Positions 47,929 through 57,762 of a DNA stretch of 64,000 nucleotides are shown here, in pieces (the first letter of the stretch is position 1; each line of letters opens with the position of its first letter). The notes below the pieces were generated by a model that saw nothing but the letters and a program-made list of their open reading frames with translations, ran no database searches and was not told the DNA's origin. Source of the stretch: Vibrio metschnikovii CIP 69.14 (lineage in GTDB: Bacteria > Pseudomonadota > Gammaproteobacteria > Enterobacterales > Vibrionaceae). The DNA is taken from contig NZ_ACZO01000007.1 in the NCBI RefSeq assembly GCF_000176155.1, forward strand, positions 558,001-622,000, in the 5' to 3' direction. The position numbers and the translations under genes were made by a program.

Positions 47929-49287
47929 ATGATCAGTTCTCAGCCGACGGATGTCATTTTACATGTTTTTGATTGGCCTTATGCCAAAGTCACCGAGCAT
48001 GCGTCAAAGATTGCCAAAGCAGGCTATAAAGCTGTATTAGTTTCACCGCCGATGAAGTCCTATCAACAACCGAGTGGTACTCCTTGGTGGCAGCGTTATC
48101 AGCCACAAGATTATCGAGTGATTGATAATCAATTGGGTAATACCAGCACGTTTCAAGCGATGGTCGCGAGTTTAGATGCGCTGGGTTTATGGGTGTATGC
48201 TGATGTGGTATTTAATCACATGGCCAATGAATCAACGCATCGCTTGGACTTGCAATATCCAAGTGATGACGATCTTAACGACTATGCTCAGCGTGATGAG
48301 TATTACCAACAACAACGTTTGTTTGGTGATCTATCTCAACCTCTGTTTACCGAAGATGATTTTGTCGAAGCCTTTGGTATTAAAGATTGGCAAGATAAGT
48401 GGCAAGTGCAAAACGGACGTATTTCAGGTGGTCCACATGATGCAGGTTTACCTACATTACGTGATAATCCTCATGTCGTTGCACAGCAGCAAGCCTATCT
48501 GTTGGCGCTAAAAGCAATGGGCGTGAAAGGGTTTCGGATTGATGCTGCCAAGCATATGACCATTGAGCATCTCAAGCGTGTATGGAGTGAAGAGATCACT
48601 CATGATGTACATATTTTTGGCGAGATCATCACCGATGGTGGAGCGACCAAAGCAGAATACAAACTGTTTTTAGAGCCCTATTTAGAGCAAACCCGTTTGG
48701 GAGCTTATGACTTCCCCTTATTTCAGACCGTCTTTAATGCGTTACAGCCTAAAGGCAGTTTAAAAGCGTTAATTGACCCCTACTGCTTTGGTGAAGCGTT
48801 ATCGAAAGAGCGCGCTATCACGTTTGCTATCACTCATGATATTCCTAATAACGATGTGTTTATGGATCTCGTGATGCCAGAAACGTTAGAGTCGCTGGCG
48901 TATAGCTATATTCTTGGTAGAGATGGCGGAGTACCGTTGATCTACACGGATTTAAACCCAAGTGGACTCTGTACTCGTAATGGAAAACCGCGTTGGCAGA
49001 ATGCTTGGTGTGATCCTAAGATTTTGGCTGGGATTGCCTTTCATAATCAAATGCATGGATTGCCCATGTTACCTATCGAAGCCAGTGATGATCTATTGGT
49101 CTTTCGTCGTGGCGAACAAGGGGTCGTTATCATCAATAAATCGGCTCGTAGCCAATCGGTTGAGCTTAAGCAATGGACGAAGGGATTGTACGATCTCTAC
49201 ACTAGTGAGACGTTTGAAGCCCAAGGTAGTATGACGACTATTGAAACGCCAGCAATGAGCAGCCGAATGCTGGTCGTTCAGCGATAG
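47929..49287 (+). CDS. cytoplasmic GH13 alpha-amylase-family enzyme
   Basis: The 452-residue protein has no signal peptide. Its TIM barrel shows the GH13 regions: I ADVVFNHMA (about 96), II GFRIDAAKHM (nucleophile Asp, about 205), III IFGEII (acid Glu, about 230) and IV FAITHDIPNND (third Asp, about 308). A short C-terminal beta domain follows (VVIINKSARSQSVEL). It likely hydrolyses alpha-1,4-glucans or maltodextrins inside the cell. The gene is single. AGGAG precedes the ATG. The product spectrum cannot be told from sequence. Confidence 0.9.
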   Translation: MISSQPTDVILHVFDWPYAKVTEHASKIAKAGYKAVLVSPPMKSYQQPSGTPWWQRYQPQDYRVIDNQLGNTSTFQAMVASLDALGLWVYADVVFNHMANESTHRLDLQYPSDDDLNDYAQRDEYYQQQRLFGDLSQPLFTEDDFVEAFGIKDWQDKWQVQNGRISGGPHDAGLPTLRDNPHVVAQQQAYLLALKAMGVKGFRIDAAKHMTIEHLKRVWSEEITHDVHIFGEIITDGGATKAEYKLFLEPYLEQTRLGAYDFPLFQTVFNALQPKGSLKALIDPYCFGEALSKERAITFAITHDIPNNDVFMDLVMPETLESLAYSYILGRDGGVPLIYTDLNPSGLCTRNGKPRWQNAWCDPKILAGIAFHNQMHGLPMLPIEASDDLLVFRRGEQGVVIINKSARSQSVELKQWTKGLYDLYTSETFEAQGSMTTIETPAMSSRMLVVQR

Positions 49288-49318
49288 TGGATGATTTATC
49301 ATCTTGATACGGAAAAAG

Positions 49319-49353
49319 CGCCTCTTGAATCGATAGATCGATATCAAGAGGCG
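49319..49353 (-). terminator. long hairpin with a minus-strand T run
   Basis: CGCCTCTTGA (49319-49328) pairs perfectly with TCAAGAGGCG (49344-49353), and inner ATCGA/TCGAT extends the stem. The plus strand before it is GGAAAAAGCG, so the minus strand reads CGCTTTTTCC after the stem. It has terminator form on the minus strand, though no minus-strand gene lies nearby. It probably also blocks read-through from the GH13 gene. Confidence 0.6.
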
Positions 49354-49730
49354 AGACGTCGTTAGCGAGATTTTTAGAGAGTTTAAGCCGTTTGCAGCGT
49401 CAATATTAGTGCATTAACCAGAAGCGAGTTACCTTATTATTCTAGCTATGATGACGAAAAACGCCAATGAGCGGCTCAATAAATGTACATTTTATGGTTT
49501 TTGTTGGAGCAGTCTCTCATTTTTTCTGTTCTTTCTCTCTCATTGACTCATTCATCCCCTGTTACTAATCCACTAAAAACTGATTTGTAGCAAGTTATCT
49601 TATTAGCAAAGACGTACTATCAAGAGTAATCAGTAGCGTATCAAGCCACATCGTCTCCGTCTATTGGGCGAAGATGGGCTTTGATGTTGTGTACGCTTTT
49701 AATTGCCTTGCCGAATAGTGAGTATTTACT
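49354..49730 (+). other. intergenic region upstream of pepT
   Basis: About 380 bp without a gene. It contains a pyrimidine-rich stretch (49510-49555) and a possible stem CATC...GATG near 49650-49677. The pepT start has no strong ribosome site. No known operator recognised. Confidence 0.45.
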
Positions 49731-50960
49731 ATGCAGAATCTTGTTGAGCGTTTTTTACGCTATGTGACTTATGATACCCAATCTAAGCCGAAAAATACGC
49801 ACACGCCCAGCTCCAGTGGGCAAATGGTTTTTGCGCGGCACCTTGTTGAAGAATTACAGCAAATCGGATTGAGTGAGGCGAGTGTGGATGAATACGGCTA
49901 TGTAATGGCCTGCTTGCCCTCTAATGTTCAGTACACGGTTCCGGCCATCGGGTTTATCGCTCATTTAGATACGGCACCAGACGCTTCAGGTAAACACGTC
50001 AAACCGCAAATTGTCGAACATTATCAAGGGGGAGATATTGCTCTTGGTAAAGGCGATGAAATTCTATCGCCAATTCAATACCCAGAACTGCATCAACTGC
50101 ACGGTGATCACTTAATCACTACCGATGGCCATACCTTGCTCGGCGCTGATAATAAAGCGGGAATTGCCGAAATCATTACTGCCATTGAGATGATGATTGC
50201 CGATCCTTCCATTCCTCACGGTGACATTTACATCGCTTTCACTCCTGATGAAGAGATCGGTCGCGGTGCTGATCATTTTAATCGGCAAAAGTTTGCTGCG
50301 GAGTGGGCCTACACCGTTGATGGTGGTCCTGTCGGGGAGCTGGAGTTTGAAAACTTCTATGCAGCCACCGCTCAGGTTATTTGCCACGGTGTTAATGTTC
50401 ATCCTGGAACAGCAAAGAATAAGATGGTGAATTCGATGTATCTTGCGAGTGACTTCATTGCCATGATGCCGATGCAAGAGACACCAGAGCATACCGATGG
50501 CTATCAAGGTTTTTATCATCTTAAATCCGCTAAGATGGGCGTTGCATTATCACAGTTAGATTACTTAATTCGTGATTTTTCACGTCAAGGCTTTGCCGCT
50601 CGTAAAGCATTTATGCAGCAACAAGTACAACGGCTGAATCAACGTTTGGCCAAAGGCCATATTGAATTAGTCATAACGGATCAGTATGCGAATATGAAAG
50701 AGCAAGTGATGGCGCACCCACATATCATTGAATTAGCCCAATCCGCGATGCTTGAGTGTGGTATCTCGCCAATCATTAAGCCTATCCGTGGTGGAACAGA
50801 TGGTGCGCGTTTATCCTTTATGGGATTACCTTGCCCGAACCTTTTTACTGGCGGCTATAACTTCCATGGTATTCATGAGTTTATTACTATTGAGGGAATG
50901 GAGAAAGCGGTTCAAGTGATTGTGAAATTAGCAGAAAAAACCGCACAGCGTTACGCATAA
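49731..50960 (+). CDS. pepT: tripeptide aminopeptidase, peptidase T
   Basis: The 409-residue cytoplasmic zinc peptidase removes N-terminal residues from tripeptides. Metal and catalytic motifs of the M20B family are clear: [12 protein letters not shown] (His and Asp), [13 protein letters not shown] (bridging Asp), [14 protein letters not shown] (Glu-Glu), [16 protein letters not shown] (Asp) and NFHGIHEF (His). The length is typical. A strong terminator follows. Confidence 0.95.
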   Translation: MQNLVERFLRYVTYDTQSKPKNTHTPSSSGQMVFARHLVEELQQIGLSEASVDEYGYVMACLPSNVQYTVPAIGFIAHLDTAPDASGKHVKPQIVEHYQGGDIALGKGDEILSPIQYPELHQLHGDHLITTDGHTLLGADNKAGIAEIITAIEMMIADPSIPHGDIYIAFTPDEEIGRGADHFNRQKFAAEWAYTVDGGPVGELEFENFYAATAQVICHGVNVHPGTAKNKMVNSMYLASDFIAMMPMQETPEHTDGYQGFYHLKSAKMGVALSQLDYLIRDFSRQGFAARKAFMQQQVQRLNQRLAKGHIELVITDQYANMKEQVMAHPHIIELAQSAMLECGISPIIKPIRGGTDGARLSFMGLPCPNLFTGGYNFHGIHEFITIEGMEKAVQVIVKLAEKTAQRYA

Positions 50961-50976
50961 CGGGTTGTTGTCAATC

Positions 50977-51007
50977 AACGCTAAGGGGTCGCTTTAGCGT
51001 TTTTTTA
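50977..51007 (+). terminator. rho-independent terminator of pepT
   Basis: AACGCTAA (50977-50984) pairs with TTAGCGTT (50994-51001), followed by a T run to 51007. It is 17 nt after the stop. Confidence 0.9.
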
Positions 51008-51104
51008 TGGTTTTTGGGTGCTTAAGCAACTTCATGTAGGCATAAGACCATCAATACGGTATAAAACACTCAATAAAAAAGATAATGGATTAGGAATTTT
51101 TACC

Positions 51105-51983
51105 ATGCAACATCTCTACGTCGCCATTGCGTTTTTACAAGAAAATAAGTTGATATTAACGCTACTTATTATTTTCTTGATCATGGCACTAAAACGGTTA
51201 GTGTTATCGCAAATTCGTGGTGAAGTCTCTTTTTTGACCGAAGAGCAGCGTAAATGGATGTCACGGACGAAAAATGGTGCTTTTGTTGCCACCATTTTAA
51301 TTTTATTTTTACTCTGGAAATCGGAGATCAGTCAGTTTGCATTATCGGTAACCGCGATTGCGATTGCGATTGTCGTGGCTTCAAAAGAGATCATTCTTTG
51401 CTTCACCGGCTCTATTCAACGCGCCAGCTCTCGCTCATTTCGTATGGGGGATTGGATAGAAGTGGGCAAACTGTGTGGTGAAGTGATTGAACACAACATG
51501 ATGGCGACCGTCATTCAAGAGATTGATTTGCAGCATGGTCAATACCATTACACAGGCAAAACGGCGACGCTACCTAACAGTATGTTTTTTACTTACCCAG
51601 TGAAAAATTTAAACTTTATGAAGCGTTATGTCTTTCATAATTTCACCATTATTGTGCCCCGATTTGTCAATTTGTATCCCTTGTTACCGATCATGTATCA
51701 GCGAATGGAAACGCATTTTGCTCATTTTATTGATGTCGCTCGGCGTTATAACAATATGATTGAGAAACATGCTGGCGTTGATTTACCCAGTGCTGAACCA
51801 CACATTGAAATTTCCAGTGCAGGGGCGGGCGAGCAAGTGGTGCACTTTATGATCTTTTGCCCAACCGATAAAGCGAACCAATTAGAGCAATTGATCCGCC
51901 GAGATTTTATGGAGGCGTACGAAAACGCTTTTCCACCTGAGCCAGCCGTAGCGCAAGAACCCGCCCAAGAGAGTGAGAGTTAA
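51105..51983 (+). CDS. MscS-family mechanosensitive channel-like protein
   Basis: About 292 residues from the ATG at 51105, with TAGGA about 9 nt upstream; an upstream in-frame start at 51018 is not supported. It has membrane helices at about 10-30, 55-75 and 80-105. The last is followed by an MscS-type soluble domain (SFRMGDWIEVGKLCGEVIEHN and ATLPNSMFFTYPVKNLN, the latter like the conserved MscS beta region). It may gate in response to membrane tension. The pore helix is Ala/Ile-rich rather than classic Gly/Ala, so gating could differ. It is convergent with norR. Confidence 0.85.
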   Translation: MQHLYVAIAFLQENKLILTLLIIFLIMALKRLVLSQIRGEVSFLTEEQRKWMSRTKNGAFVATILILFLLWKSEISQFALSVTAIAIAIVVASKEIILCFTGSIQRASSRSFRMGDWIEVGKLCGEVIEHNMMATVIQEIDLQHGQYHYTGKTATLPNSMFFTYPVKNLNFMKRYVFHNFTIIVPRFVNLYPLLPIMYQRMETHFAHFIDVARRYNNMIEKHAGVDLPSAEPHIEISSAGAGEQVVHFMIFCPTDKANQLEQLIRRDFMEAYENAFPPEPAVAQEPAQESES

Positions 51984-51992
51984 CGCGTCAAT

Positions 51993-53579
51993 TCATTCAA
52001 TACTGTGGTTTCTGTGCAGTTGTATACCAAGTCGTTTGGCAAGACGAGTTAAGTTGGCACGATCCACATCGAGTCTCCGTGCCGCTTTGGCCCAGTTGTA
52101 TTCTGCTTCCTCCAAAGCTTGACAGATCAATTGACGCTGAAACGCATCGGTTGCGGTGCGTAAGCCTAATGATTTCTGATCTGACGCCCTGACAGCTTGC
52201 TCGACACAAGCTTGTGGAGGATGAGTCGCGATTAAAGACTCATCGAGAGTCCCGATTTCCATTAAATCAATGGTCACTAAGGATTGGTTAGACTGCAGAG
52301 CACGAGCTTTGAGTGCGGAACGATTAATGACATGCTCTAACTCTCGAACATTGCCAGGCCATGAGTAATGGATAAGGTAACTGAGCGCTGGAGCGGCGAT
52401 TTTTAATTGCACGATACCGAGTTTACGCCGGGTTTGTTCCAGAAAGTATCCGACTAATAAGGCTATATCACCAGTGCGTTCACGAAGTGGGGGGACCCAA
52501 ATCGGATAAACACTTAATCGATGGTAAAGATCGGCTCGAAAACGACCGGCTTGAACCTCTTGTTTTAAATCCCGATTCGTTGCGGCGAGAATGCGAACAT
52601 TGACGGTCTGTACCGTATCTTGACCGACGGGTTGAATCTCATTGTTTTGTAATACACGCAGTAATTTACTTTGCGCTAATAAAGGCAATTCACCAATCTC
52701 ATCTAAAAATAATGTTCCCCCATCGGCTAAAGCAAATTTCCCCATTCGATGACGTTCAGCGCCGGTAAAAGCGCCTTTTACATGCCCAAATAGCTCACTT
52801 TCAACTAAATTTTCAGGGATGGCGGCACAGTTCACATAGACCATAGGTTGATGTTTGCGAGCAGATAGCTGGTGAATGGTGCGCGCAACCAACTCTTTTC
52901 CGACCCCTGTCTCACCATGAATCATAATGGTGAGATCGGAGGGGGCGACAACGTGAATATCCGATATCATGATCTGTATTGCATCACTATTACCAATGAT
53001 ATCCCCTTTTTCTCGTAGCCAAACGTCTTCGTTGAGGGCTTCTAGACGCTGCTGGCTATACTTAGCTTGAGCTTCCAGTTGCGAGAGCGTCAACGCCAGT
53101 TTTAGTGTGGAGGCCGCGATCGCCGCTAAAGCCTCTAGACTACGCATGGGGATGTCATTAAAAGCGTTGGGGGTGAGGCTATCGAGGGTCAGAACGCCTA
53201 ATAACACATCGCCAAAGAGCAAAGGTAGGCCCATACAAGCGTGAATCGGCAGATCATCGTCATGCTCCATCAGTAAACCATCAAAAGGATCGGGGAGTGA
53301 GCAGTCGGCTCCGAATCGCACTGGAGAAGTCGATTGACAAATAATATCCAGTCTCGGGTGCTCTGAGATGATAAAACGCCGCCCCAGTGTGTCTCGGGTT
53401 AAGCCTTGCATGGCCAGTGGAATAAGTGTGTCATTTTGCCGTGACATCAACACCACACAGTCACATTGAATGGTCTTGCGAATCGCATCCAATAAGCGAT
53501 GAAAACGATCTTGATCGTTAATACCGCTGGCTAAGCCAATCGTCATGTCTACTACGGTGGAAATAGAAAAATCTTGCAT
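51993..53579 (-). CDS. norR: nitric oxide-responsive sigma-54 activator NorR
   Basis: About 528 residues from the ATG at 53579, with AAGGAG 8 nt upstream; the in-frame ATG at 53585 is too close. A GAF domain (about 15-170) binds NO through a non-heme iron. An AAA+ domain (about 195-430) carries [26 protein letters not shown] (the sigma-54 contact loop) and [11 protein letters not shown] Fis-type HTH closes the protein ([24 protein letters not shown]). It is divergent from hmp, with NorR-like sites and a sigma-54 promoter between them. Confidence 0.93.
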   Translation of the reverse strand: MQDFSISTVVDMTIGLASGINDQDRFHRLLDAIRKTIQCDCVVLMSRQNDTLIPLAMQGLTRDTLGRRFIISEHPRLDIICQSTSPVRFGADCSLPDPFDGLLMEHDDDLPIHACMGLPLLFGDVLLGVLTLDSLTPNAFNDIPMRSLEALAAIAASTLKLALTLSQLEAQAKYSQQRLEALNEDVWLREKGDIIGNSDAIQIMISDIHVVAPSDLTIMIHGETGVGKELVARTIHQLSARKHQPMVYVNCAAIPENLVESELFGHVKGAFTGAERHRMGKFALADGGTLFLDEIGELPLLAQSKLLRVLQNNEIQPVGQDTVQTVNVRILAATNRDLKQEVQAGRFRADLYHRLSVYPIWVPPLRERTGDIALLVGYFLEQTRRKLGIVQLKIAAPALSYLIHYSWPGNVRELEHVINRSALKARALQSNQSLVTIDLMEIGTLDESLIATHPPQACVEQAVRASDQKSLGLRTATDAFQRQLICQALEEAEYNWAKAARRLDVDRANLTRLAKRLGIQLHRNHSIE

Positions 53580-53607
53580 GGTCATCGCTCCTTTTGGACA
53601 TGATAGA

Positions 53608-53618
53608 GTCAAAATGAC
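53608..53618. promoter_or_regulatory. NorR-binding site 1
   Basis: GTCAAAATGAC fits the NorR core GT-N7-AC with a perfect GTCA/TGAC palindrome. It lies in the norR-hmp gap. Confidence 0.65.
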
Positions 53619-53631
53619 CAATTTAAAAGAA

Positions 53632-53642
53632 GTTAATTTGAC
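53632..53642. promoter_or_regulatory. NorR-binding site 2
   Basis: GTTAATTTGAC fits GT-N7-AC and lies 24 bp from site 1. A weaker third copy (GTCTGTGTGAT, 53657-53667) lies 25 bp further, giving the three-site spacing typical of NorR enhancers. Confidence 0.6.
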
Positions 53643-53695
53643 ATGATTTTATAGGTGTCTGTGTGATTATCATTTAATAACAATAAGTTAAGTGT

Positions 53696-53712
53696 TGGCA
53701 TTGAACCTGCAA
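53696..53712 (+). promoter_or_regulatory. sigma-54 promoter of hmp
   Basis: TGGCATTGAACCTGCAA has GG and GC separated by exactly 10 nt, matching the -24/-12 sigma-54 pattern. It is 57 bp before the hmp start and downstream of the NorR sites. Confidence 0.8.
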
Positions 53713-53768
53713 TGGGATAGTGGAAGTCAGTTTATTTTCAATTATCTTATATCAGGAGACGTCGATTT

Positions 53769-54968
53769 ATGCTCAACAACCATACTATCGCAATCATTAA
53801 AAGTACGATTCCTTTACTAGAGTCTGCAGGACCCGCACTTACGGCCCATTTTTATCAGCGTATGTTTACTCATAACCCTGAATTAAAAGATATTTTTAAT
53901 ATGACCCATCAAAAAACAGGTCGCCAAAGTGTTGCTCTGTTTAGTGCTGTCGCCGCTTACGCTAAAAATATCGATAACTTAGCGGCTCTCACTAGCGCTG
54001 TTGAACGTATCGCTCATAAACATACTAGTTTTAATATCCAACCGGATCATTATCAAATCGTCGGTCATCATTTGATTGAAACATTACGAGAGTTAGCACC
54101 AGAGGCCTTTACGAGTGAAGTAGAACAAGCGTGGACAGAGGCCTATCTCTTCTTAGCACAAATTTTTATTGAGCGAGAAGGTGAGCTCTATTTACAGCGT
54201 AAACAAGCGATCGGCGGTTGGTCTAATGCGCGCGAGTTTATTGTCGCAGACAAGCGTCCAGAATCATTATTGGTGACCAGTTTTATCCTAAAACCCAAAG
54301 ATGGTTTACCAGTACTGACTCATCAAGCAGGTCAGTATATAGGATTAGAAGTGAAACCTGCGGGGCATCGATATCAAGAAATCCGCCAATATTCGTTATC
54401 TCACGCGACAAACGGCGAGTATTACCGGATATCGGTTAAGCGTGAAGGAGCGGACAATCAAAACGCAGGGGTAGTCTCGCACTATTTGCACGATAACGTT
54501 CAAGTTGGCGACTCGGTTGCTCTATATGCGCCAGCGGGTGATTTTTACTACGTTGAGCGTCAGCGTCCAGTGGTACTTATTTCTGCTGGCGTCGGTGTTA
54601 CTCCGATGCAAGCGATGTTACAGACTCTTGCCGAGCAGGATAAAAATCAGGTTCATTATTTATACGCTTGTCATGATCGACAGCAACACACCTTTTTAGA
54701 AGAAACGGCGACACTCATCGCAGCCCAGCAAAACTCAGGCAAAGAATGGCAACAGCAGGTTTGGTATTTATGTGGTGAAGGCGCTAATACACATACTGGT
54801 CAAATGGATTTATCAGCCGTCACTTTGCCAATTAATGATGGGGATTATTATCTCTGTGGTCCACTTGGTTTTATGGAAAATACAGTAAAACAGTTGATGA
54901 GTTTAGGCGTTGATGCGGAACGGATTCATTATGAAGTGTTTGGCCCTCATGCCGAGCTGAATCGTTAA
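53769..54968 (+). CDS. hmp: flavohemoglobin / nitric oxide dioxygenase Hmp
   Basis: The 399-residue cytoplasmic protein oxidises NO to nitrate using O2 and NAD(P)H. The globin domain (about 1-138) includes the distal Tyr region FYQRMF and the heme-ligand region AHKHTSF. The FAD-binding domain (about 150-255) has RQYSLSHA, and the NAD domain (about 260-399) has VLISAGVGVTPMQAML and YYLCGPLGFM. CAGGAG precedes the ATG. Control by the divergent NorR through the upstream sites is well supported by sequence and matches what is known of Vibrio. Confidence 0.95.
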   Translation: MLNNHTIAIIKSTIPLLESAGPALTAHFYQRMFTHNPELKDIFNMTHQKTGRQSVALFSAVAAYAKNIDNLAALTSAVERIAHKHTSFNIQPDHYQIVGHHLIETLRELAPEAFTSEVEQAWTEAYLFLAQIFIEREGELYLQRKQAIGGWSNAREFIVADKRPESLLVTSFILKPKDGLPVLTHQAGQYIGLEVKPAGHRYQEIRQYSLSHATNGEYYRISVKREGADNQNAGVVSHYLHDNVQVGDSVALYAPAGDFYYVERQRPVVLISAGVGVTPMQAMLQTLAEQDKNQVHYLYACHDRQQHTFLEETATLIAAQQNSGKEWQQQVWYLCGEGANTHTGQMDLSAVTLPINDGDYYLCGPLGFMENTVKQLMSLGVDAERIHYEVFGPHAELNR

Positions 54969-54989
54969 GATATGAGAATATAAAATGAA

Positions 54990-55015
54990 AATAGCCAGCT
55001 AAAAAGCTGGCTATT
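54990..55015. terminator. bidirectional terminator between hmp and the cold-shock gene
   Basis: AATAGCCAGCT (54990-55000) pairs perfectly with AGCTGGCTATT (55005-55015) around AAAA. On the minus strand TTTTCATTTTA follows, so it is a good terminator for the cold-shock gene; it also follows hmp. Confidence 0.85.
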
Positions 55016-55033
55016 AAGTATTAGGTTCGTCTA

Positions 55034-55243
55034 TTACAGGACTTTGATGCTTTCAGCTTGAGGGCCTTTTTGACCTTGTGTGATCACAAACTCAACTTTT
55101 TGGCCTTCAGCCAAAGTGCGGAAACCTTCACTTTGGATAGCACTGAAATGAGCAAAAACGTCAGGACCGTTTTCTTGTTTAATGAAGCCGAAACCTTTAG
55201 TTTCGTTGAACCATTTAACGGTACCAGTAACAGGAGTAGACAT
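55034..55243 (-). CDS. CspA-family cold-shock protein
   Basis: The 69-residue protein starts [21 protein letters not shown], carries RNP1 (KGFGFI) and RNP2-like VFAHFSAI, and ends AESIKVL. It is a single cold-shock domain that melts RNA structure. I use the ATG at 55243 because the seven residues upstream in frame (MFFRIFT) lack family similarity. A long upstream region is expected to form the temperature-responsive leader. Confidence 0.95.
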   Translation of the reverse strand: MSTPVTGTVKWFNETKGFGFIKQENGPDVFAHFSAIQSEGFRTLAEGQKVEFVITQGQKGPQAESIKVL

Positions 55244-55744
55244 AGTAAAAATCCTAAAAAACATTTTGTATATAGGCCGAATTCGGCACGGATAGCATGG
55301 AAAAGTAGCTTGCTATTGCGTACGACACGACGGGAGTTACAAGGAATCCAACGAAACAATGTGTATACAACGAACTTCATTTCTAGCTGTTAGTGAGTCT
55401 AGATCAATCTGTATCGTTGTCAATTGGAACTTGCGATGAATTGCAAGAGTTTTAATTATTTTTTGCTCTAGGTGCCATTTCTGTGTAATTGATCATGTAC
55501 TCAGTTCACTTTTAGCTCCAGTATGGGGGAATCTTTGAGCGTTTATTGCTTGTTAAAGAAAGGCTTGTTATCGCTATAGCGCGAAAATGGCTCTGTGAGC
55601 TAACCTCAAGAGTTCAATGATCAACCTTGTCTTTTATTATGCAAAGGCGTACATAATAAACCGTTAATATGAGGTGTGGGTCGAGGTGAGTAGAACGGCC
55701 TCATTTTAGCGGCATATTTCCTCCTTTCACTAAGGTAGGCCACG
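55244..55744. other. region between the cold-shock gene and the small membrane protein
   Basis: About 500 bp. The part next to the cold-shock gene (to about 55400) is probably its 5' UTR, as csp genes have long ones. Open frames across it on both strands are shadows of that gene and its leader. No other gene or repeat seen. Confidence 0.5.
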
Positions 55745-56104
55745 ATGAAAATATTAATCATTGCTGCGGTCTCTTTATTGGTCGCTATTCTCGCCTCCGC
55801 CGAGCACTTTCCTTCGTTCTTACTTGGTTCTCTTACTGCTATCACGGCCGTCGTTGGGTGTTATGTCTTGGCGTTTAGTCGCGCACGATTTCCCGAACAA
55901 GCATTACTGCTGCTTTTTTGCGGTTTACTATTTAAGTTTGCGATCACCATTATTGGTGTCGTTTGGGGGATGGCGATGGGTTGGATGACTTCTCCTGCGA
56001 TCTTTGCACTCTCGTATTTAATTTTCTCTATCGCGGCGACGTCATTAGGTTTTTATCTTCGCTCCCGTCAACGGGCCGCTCCTTCGCCAATGACTAAATC
56101 GTGA
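55745..56104 (+). CDS. small membrane protein, four hydrophobic segments (AtpI-like appearance)
   Basis: The 119-residue protein has hydrophobic segments at about 3-18, 25-45, 50-75 and 82-105 (ILIIAAVSLLVAILA, FLLGSLTAITAVVGCYVLAF, LLLLFCGLLFKFAITIIGVVW, FALSYLIFSIAATSLGFYL) and ends with a basic tail. The pattern resembles ATP synthase subunit I-type proteins, but no atp genes are near, so that is weak. The function is unknown. The ATG at 55745 has GGTAGG upstream. Confidence 0.75.
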   Translation: MKILIIAAVSLLVAILASAEHFPSFLLGSLTAITAVVGCYVLAFSRARFPEQALLLLFCGLLFKFAITIIGVVWGMAMGWMTSPAIFALSYLIFSIAATSLGFYLRSRQRAAPSPMTKS

Positions 56105-56272
56105 TGTTAAGCTTACTGATAGCTTGGCTATATGACTTAACCGTATCGAGTAACGTCATCAAATGGTTTTTAAAAAGTGCCATTTATCAATAATTAAATC
56201 ACGATAACCTAGTACGCTGATTCGATTTGGGTATACACTTTTAATTAATAAAAGCTAACAATAGGTGGTGGT

Positions 56273-57277
56273 ATGTCTTACCCAGTGTTGATCTGCGATG
56301 ATTCTGCATTAGCCCGAAAACAAATGGCTCGTTCTTTACCCGCTTCGTTGAATGCAGACATCACCTTTGCTGTACACGGTGTTGATGCATTGGAGCAGCT
56401 TGATAAGCACTCGTTTAAGTTAATGTTCTTAGATTTAACCATGCCAGAGTTAGATGGTTTTGAAACGCTTGAAGCGATGCGAGTGCGTGGTGATCAGACT
56501 CCCGTGGTGGTGGTTTCTGGTGATATCCAACCCAAAGCCAAAGAGCGAGTGATGGCGCTCGGGGCTCGCGCATTTATTCAAAAACCTATTGATAAAACGA
56601 TCTTAAACGATGTTCTGCGTGAGCTGGTTGAGCCGCCGACGCAGCCGCGTATTGTCACGCCAGTTTCGATTGATCTGCCTATCTTACGGCGTCGTGATGT
56701 TTACATGGAAGTGGCTAACGTATCGATTGGTCAAGCGGCCGACGCGTTGGCACGCCATTTTGATGTATTTGTTGAGTTACCTTTACCTAATATCAATATC
56801 TTAGAAGTCAGTGAACTGCATATGGCTTTGCGTGATCTGGCCGATAATGTTCAGGTTTCTGGTGTTTGTCAGGGCTTTAGTGGCGAAGGGATTGCTGGAG
56901 AGGCTTTGGTGTTACTCAGTGACTCCAGTGTCGCGGATTTAAAAAAATTAATGAAAGTCCCGGTGGACAGCGAAGAGTTGGAAGAGCTTGAATTATTAAT
57001 GGACGTTTCGAATATTTTGGTCGGCTCATTTCTTAATGGGCTCGGTCAACAATCGGAGGTGCGCTTTTTTCAAAGCTCGCCCGTCTTACTTGGTCAACAT
57101 ATTTCGATAGACTCGGTGATTCAATCAACCGCAGGTTCATTTACCAAAACCATGACCTTTGAGGTCAGCTACAATATTGAAGGCACCTCAATTCGTTGTG
57201 ATCTGCTGTTTATGTTTGTCGATGAGTCGTTGCCGTTGCTCGATAATAAACTGGCTTATCTAATGGAGGATTTTTAA
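56273..57277 (+). CDS. response regulator with a C-terminal CheC/CheX-like phosphatase domain
   Basis: The 334-residue protein has a receiver domain (1-120) with ICDDSALARKQM, phospho-acceptor Asp54 (MFLDLTMPELDGF) and Lys in FIQKPID. A CheC/CheX-like domain follows at about 150-330. Its motif LLMDVSNILVGSFLNGLG (about 241-258) resembles the ExxN phosphatase signature but has Asp for Glu. Such proteins may dephosphorylate themselves or CheY. The stop overlaps the start of the PAS gene (TAATG), so the two are co-translated. Confidence 0.88.
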   Translation: MSYPVLICDDSALARKQMARSLPASLNADITFAVHGVDALEQLDKHSFKLMFLDLTMPELDGFETLEAMRVRGDQTPVVVVSGDIQPKAKERVMALGARAFIQKPIDKTILNDVLRELVEPPTQPRIVTPVSIDLPILRRRDVYMEVANVSIGQAADALARHFDVFVELPLPNINILEVSELHMALRDLADNVQVSGVCQGFSGEGIAGEALVLLSDSSVADLKKLMKVPVDSEELEELELLMDVSNILVGSFLNGLGQQSEVRFFQSSPVLLGQHISIDSVIQSTAGSFTKTMTFEVSYNIEGTSIRCDLLFMFVDESLPLLDNKLAYLMEDF

Positions 57278-57720
57278 TGCTTTCTCTCCCTGCTGAATTT
57301 GAGCAATTCCACTGGATGGTGGACATGGTCCAGAACGTTGATATGGGATTAATCGTCTTAAATCGAGACTACGAAGTACAGGTATGGAATGGGTTTATGA
57401 CCCATCACAGTGGTAAGCATGGTCATGATGTGATTGGCAAATCTATCTTTACTATTTTTCCTGAAATTCCGTCAGACTGGTTTAAATTAAAAACCAAGCC
57501 CGTTTATGACTTAGGCTGTCGCAGTTTCATCACTTGGCAGCAGCGCCCTTATCTCTTCAAGTGTCGTAATGTCCGGCCCATTACCCAACAAGCGGATTTT
57601 ATGTACCAAAATATCACTCTTAACCCGATGCGTACGCCGACAGGAAAAATCAATTCTCTTTTTCTGTCTATTCAAGATGCGACCACCGAGGCGTTGGCCT
57701 CTTTACAATCTCGACAGTAA
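57277..57720 (+). CDS. stand-alone PAS-domain protein
   Basis: The 147-residue protein is essentially one PAS domain (NVDMGLIVLNRDYEVQVWN, GKSIFTIFPEIPSDWF, LNPMRTPTGKINSLFLSIQDAT) with no kinase or output domain. It likely senses a ligand or redox state. It overlaps the response regulator-CheC gene by one base, so it probably works with it. The nearby Cys in DLGCRSF is not a clear heme ligand. Confidence 0.85.
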   Translation: MLSLPAEFEQFHWMVDMVQNVDMGLIVLNRDYEVQVWNGFMTHHSGKHGHDVIGKSIFTIFPEIPSDWFKLKTKPVYDLGCRSFITWQQRPYLFKCRNVRPITQQADFMYQNITLNPMRTPTGKINSLFLSIQDATTEALASLQSRQ

Positions 57721-57762
57721 GTTAACGCGATGTGTCTCATCTAGTGTTGTAGGAAAATTATC

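Noticed and set aside
55058..55393. ORFs overlapping the cold-shock gene and its leader on both strands
   Set aside because: Shadows of the conserved csp coding region and its 5' UTR; no domain or start signal.
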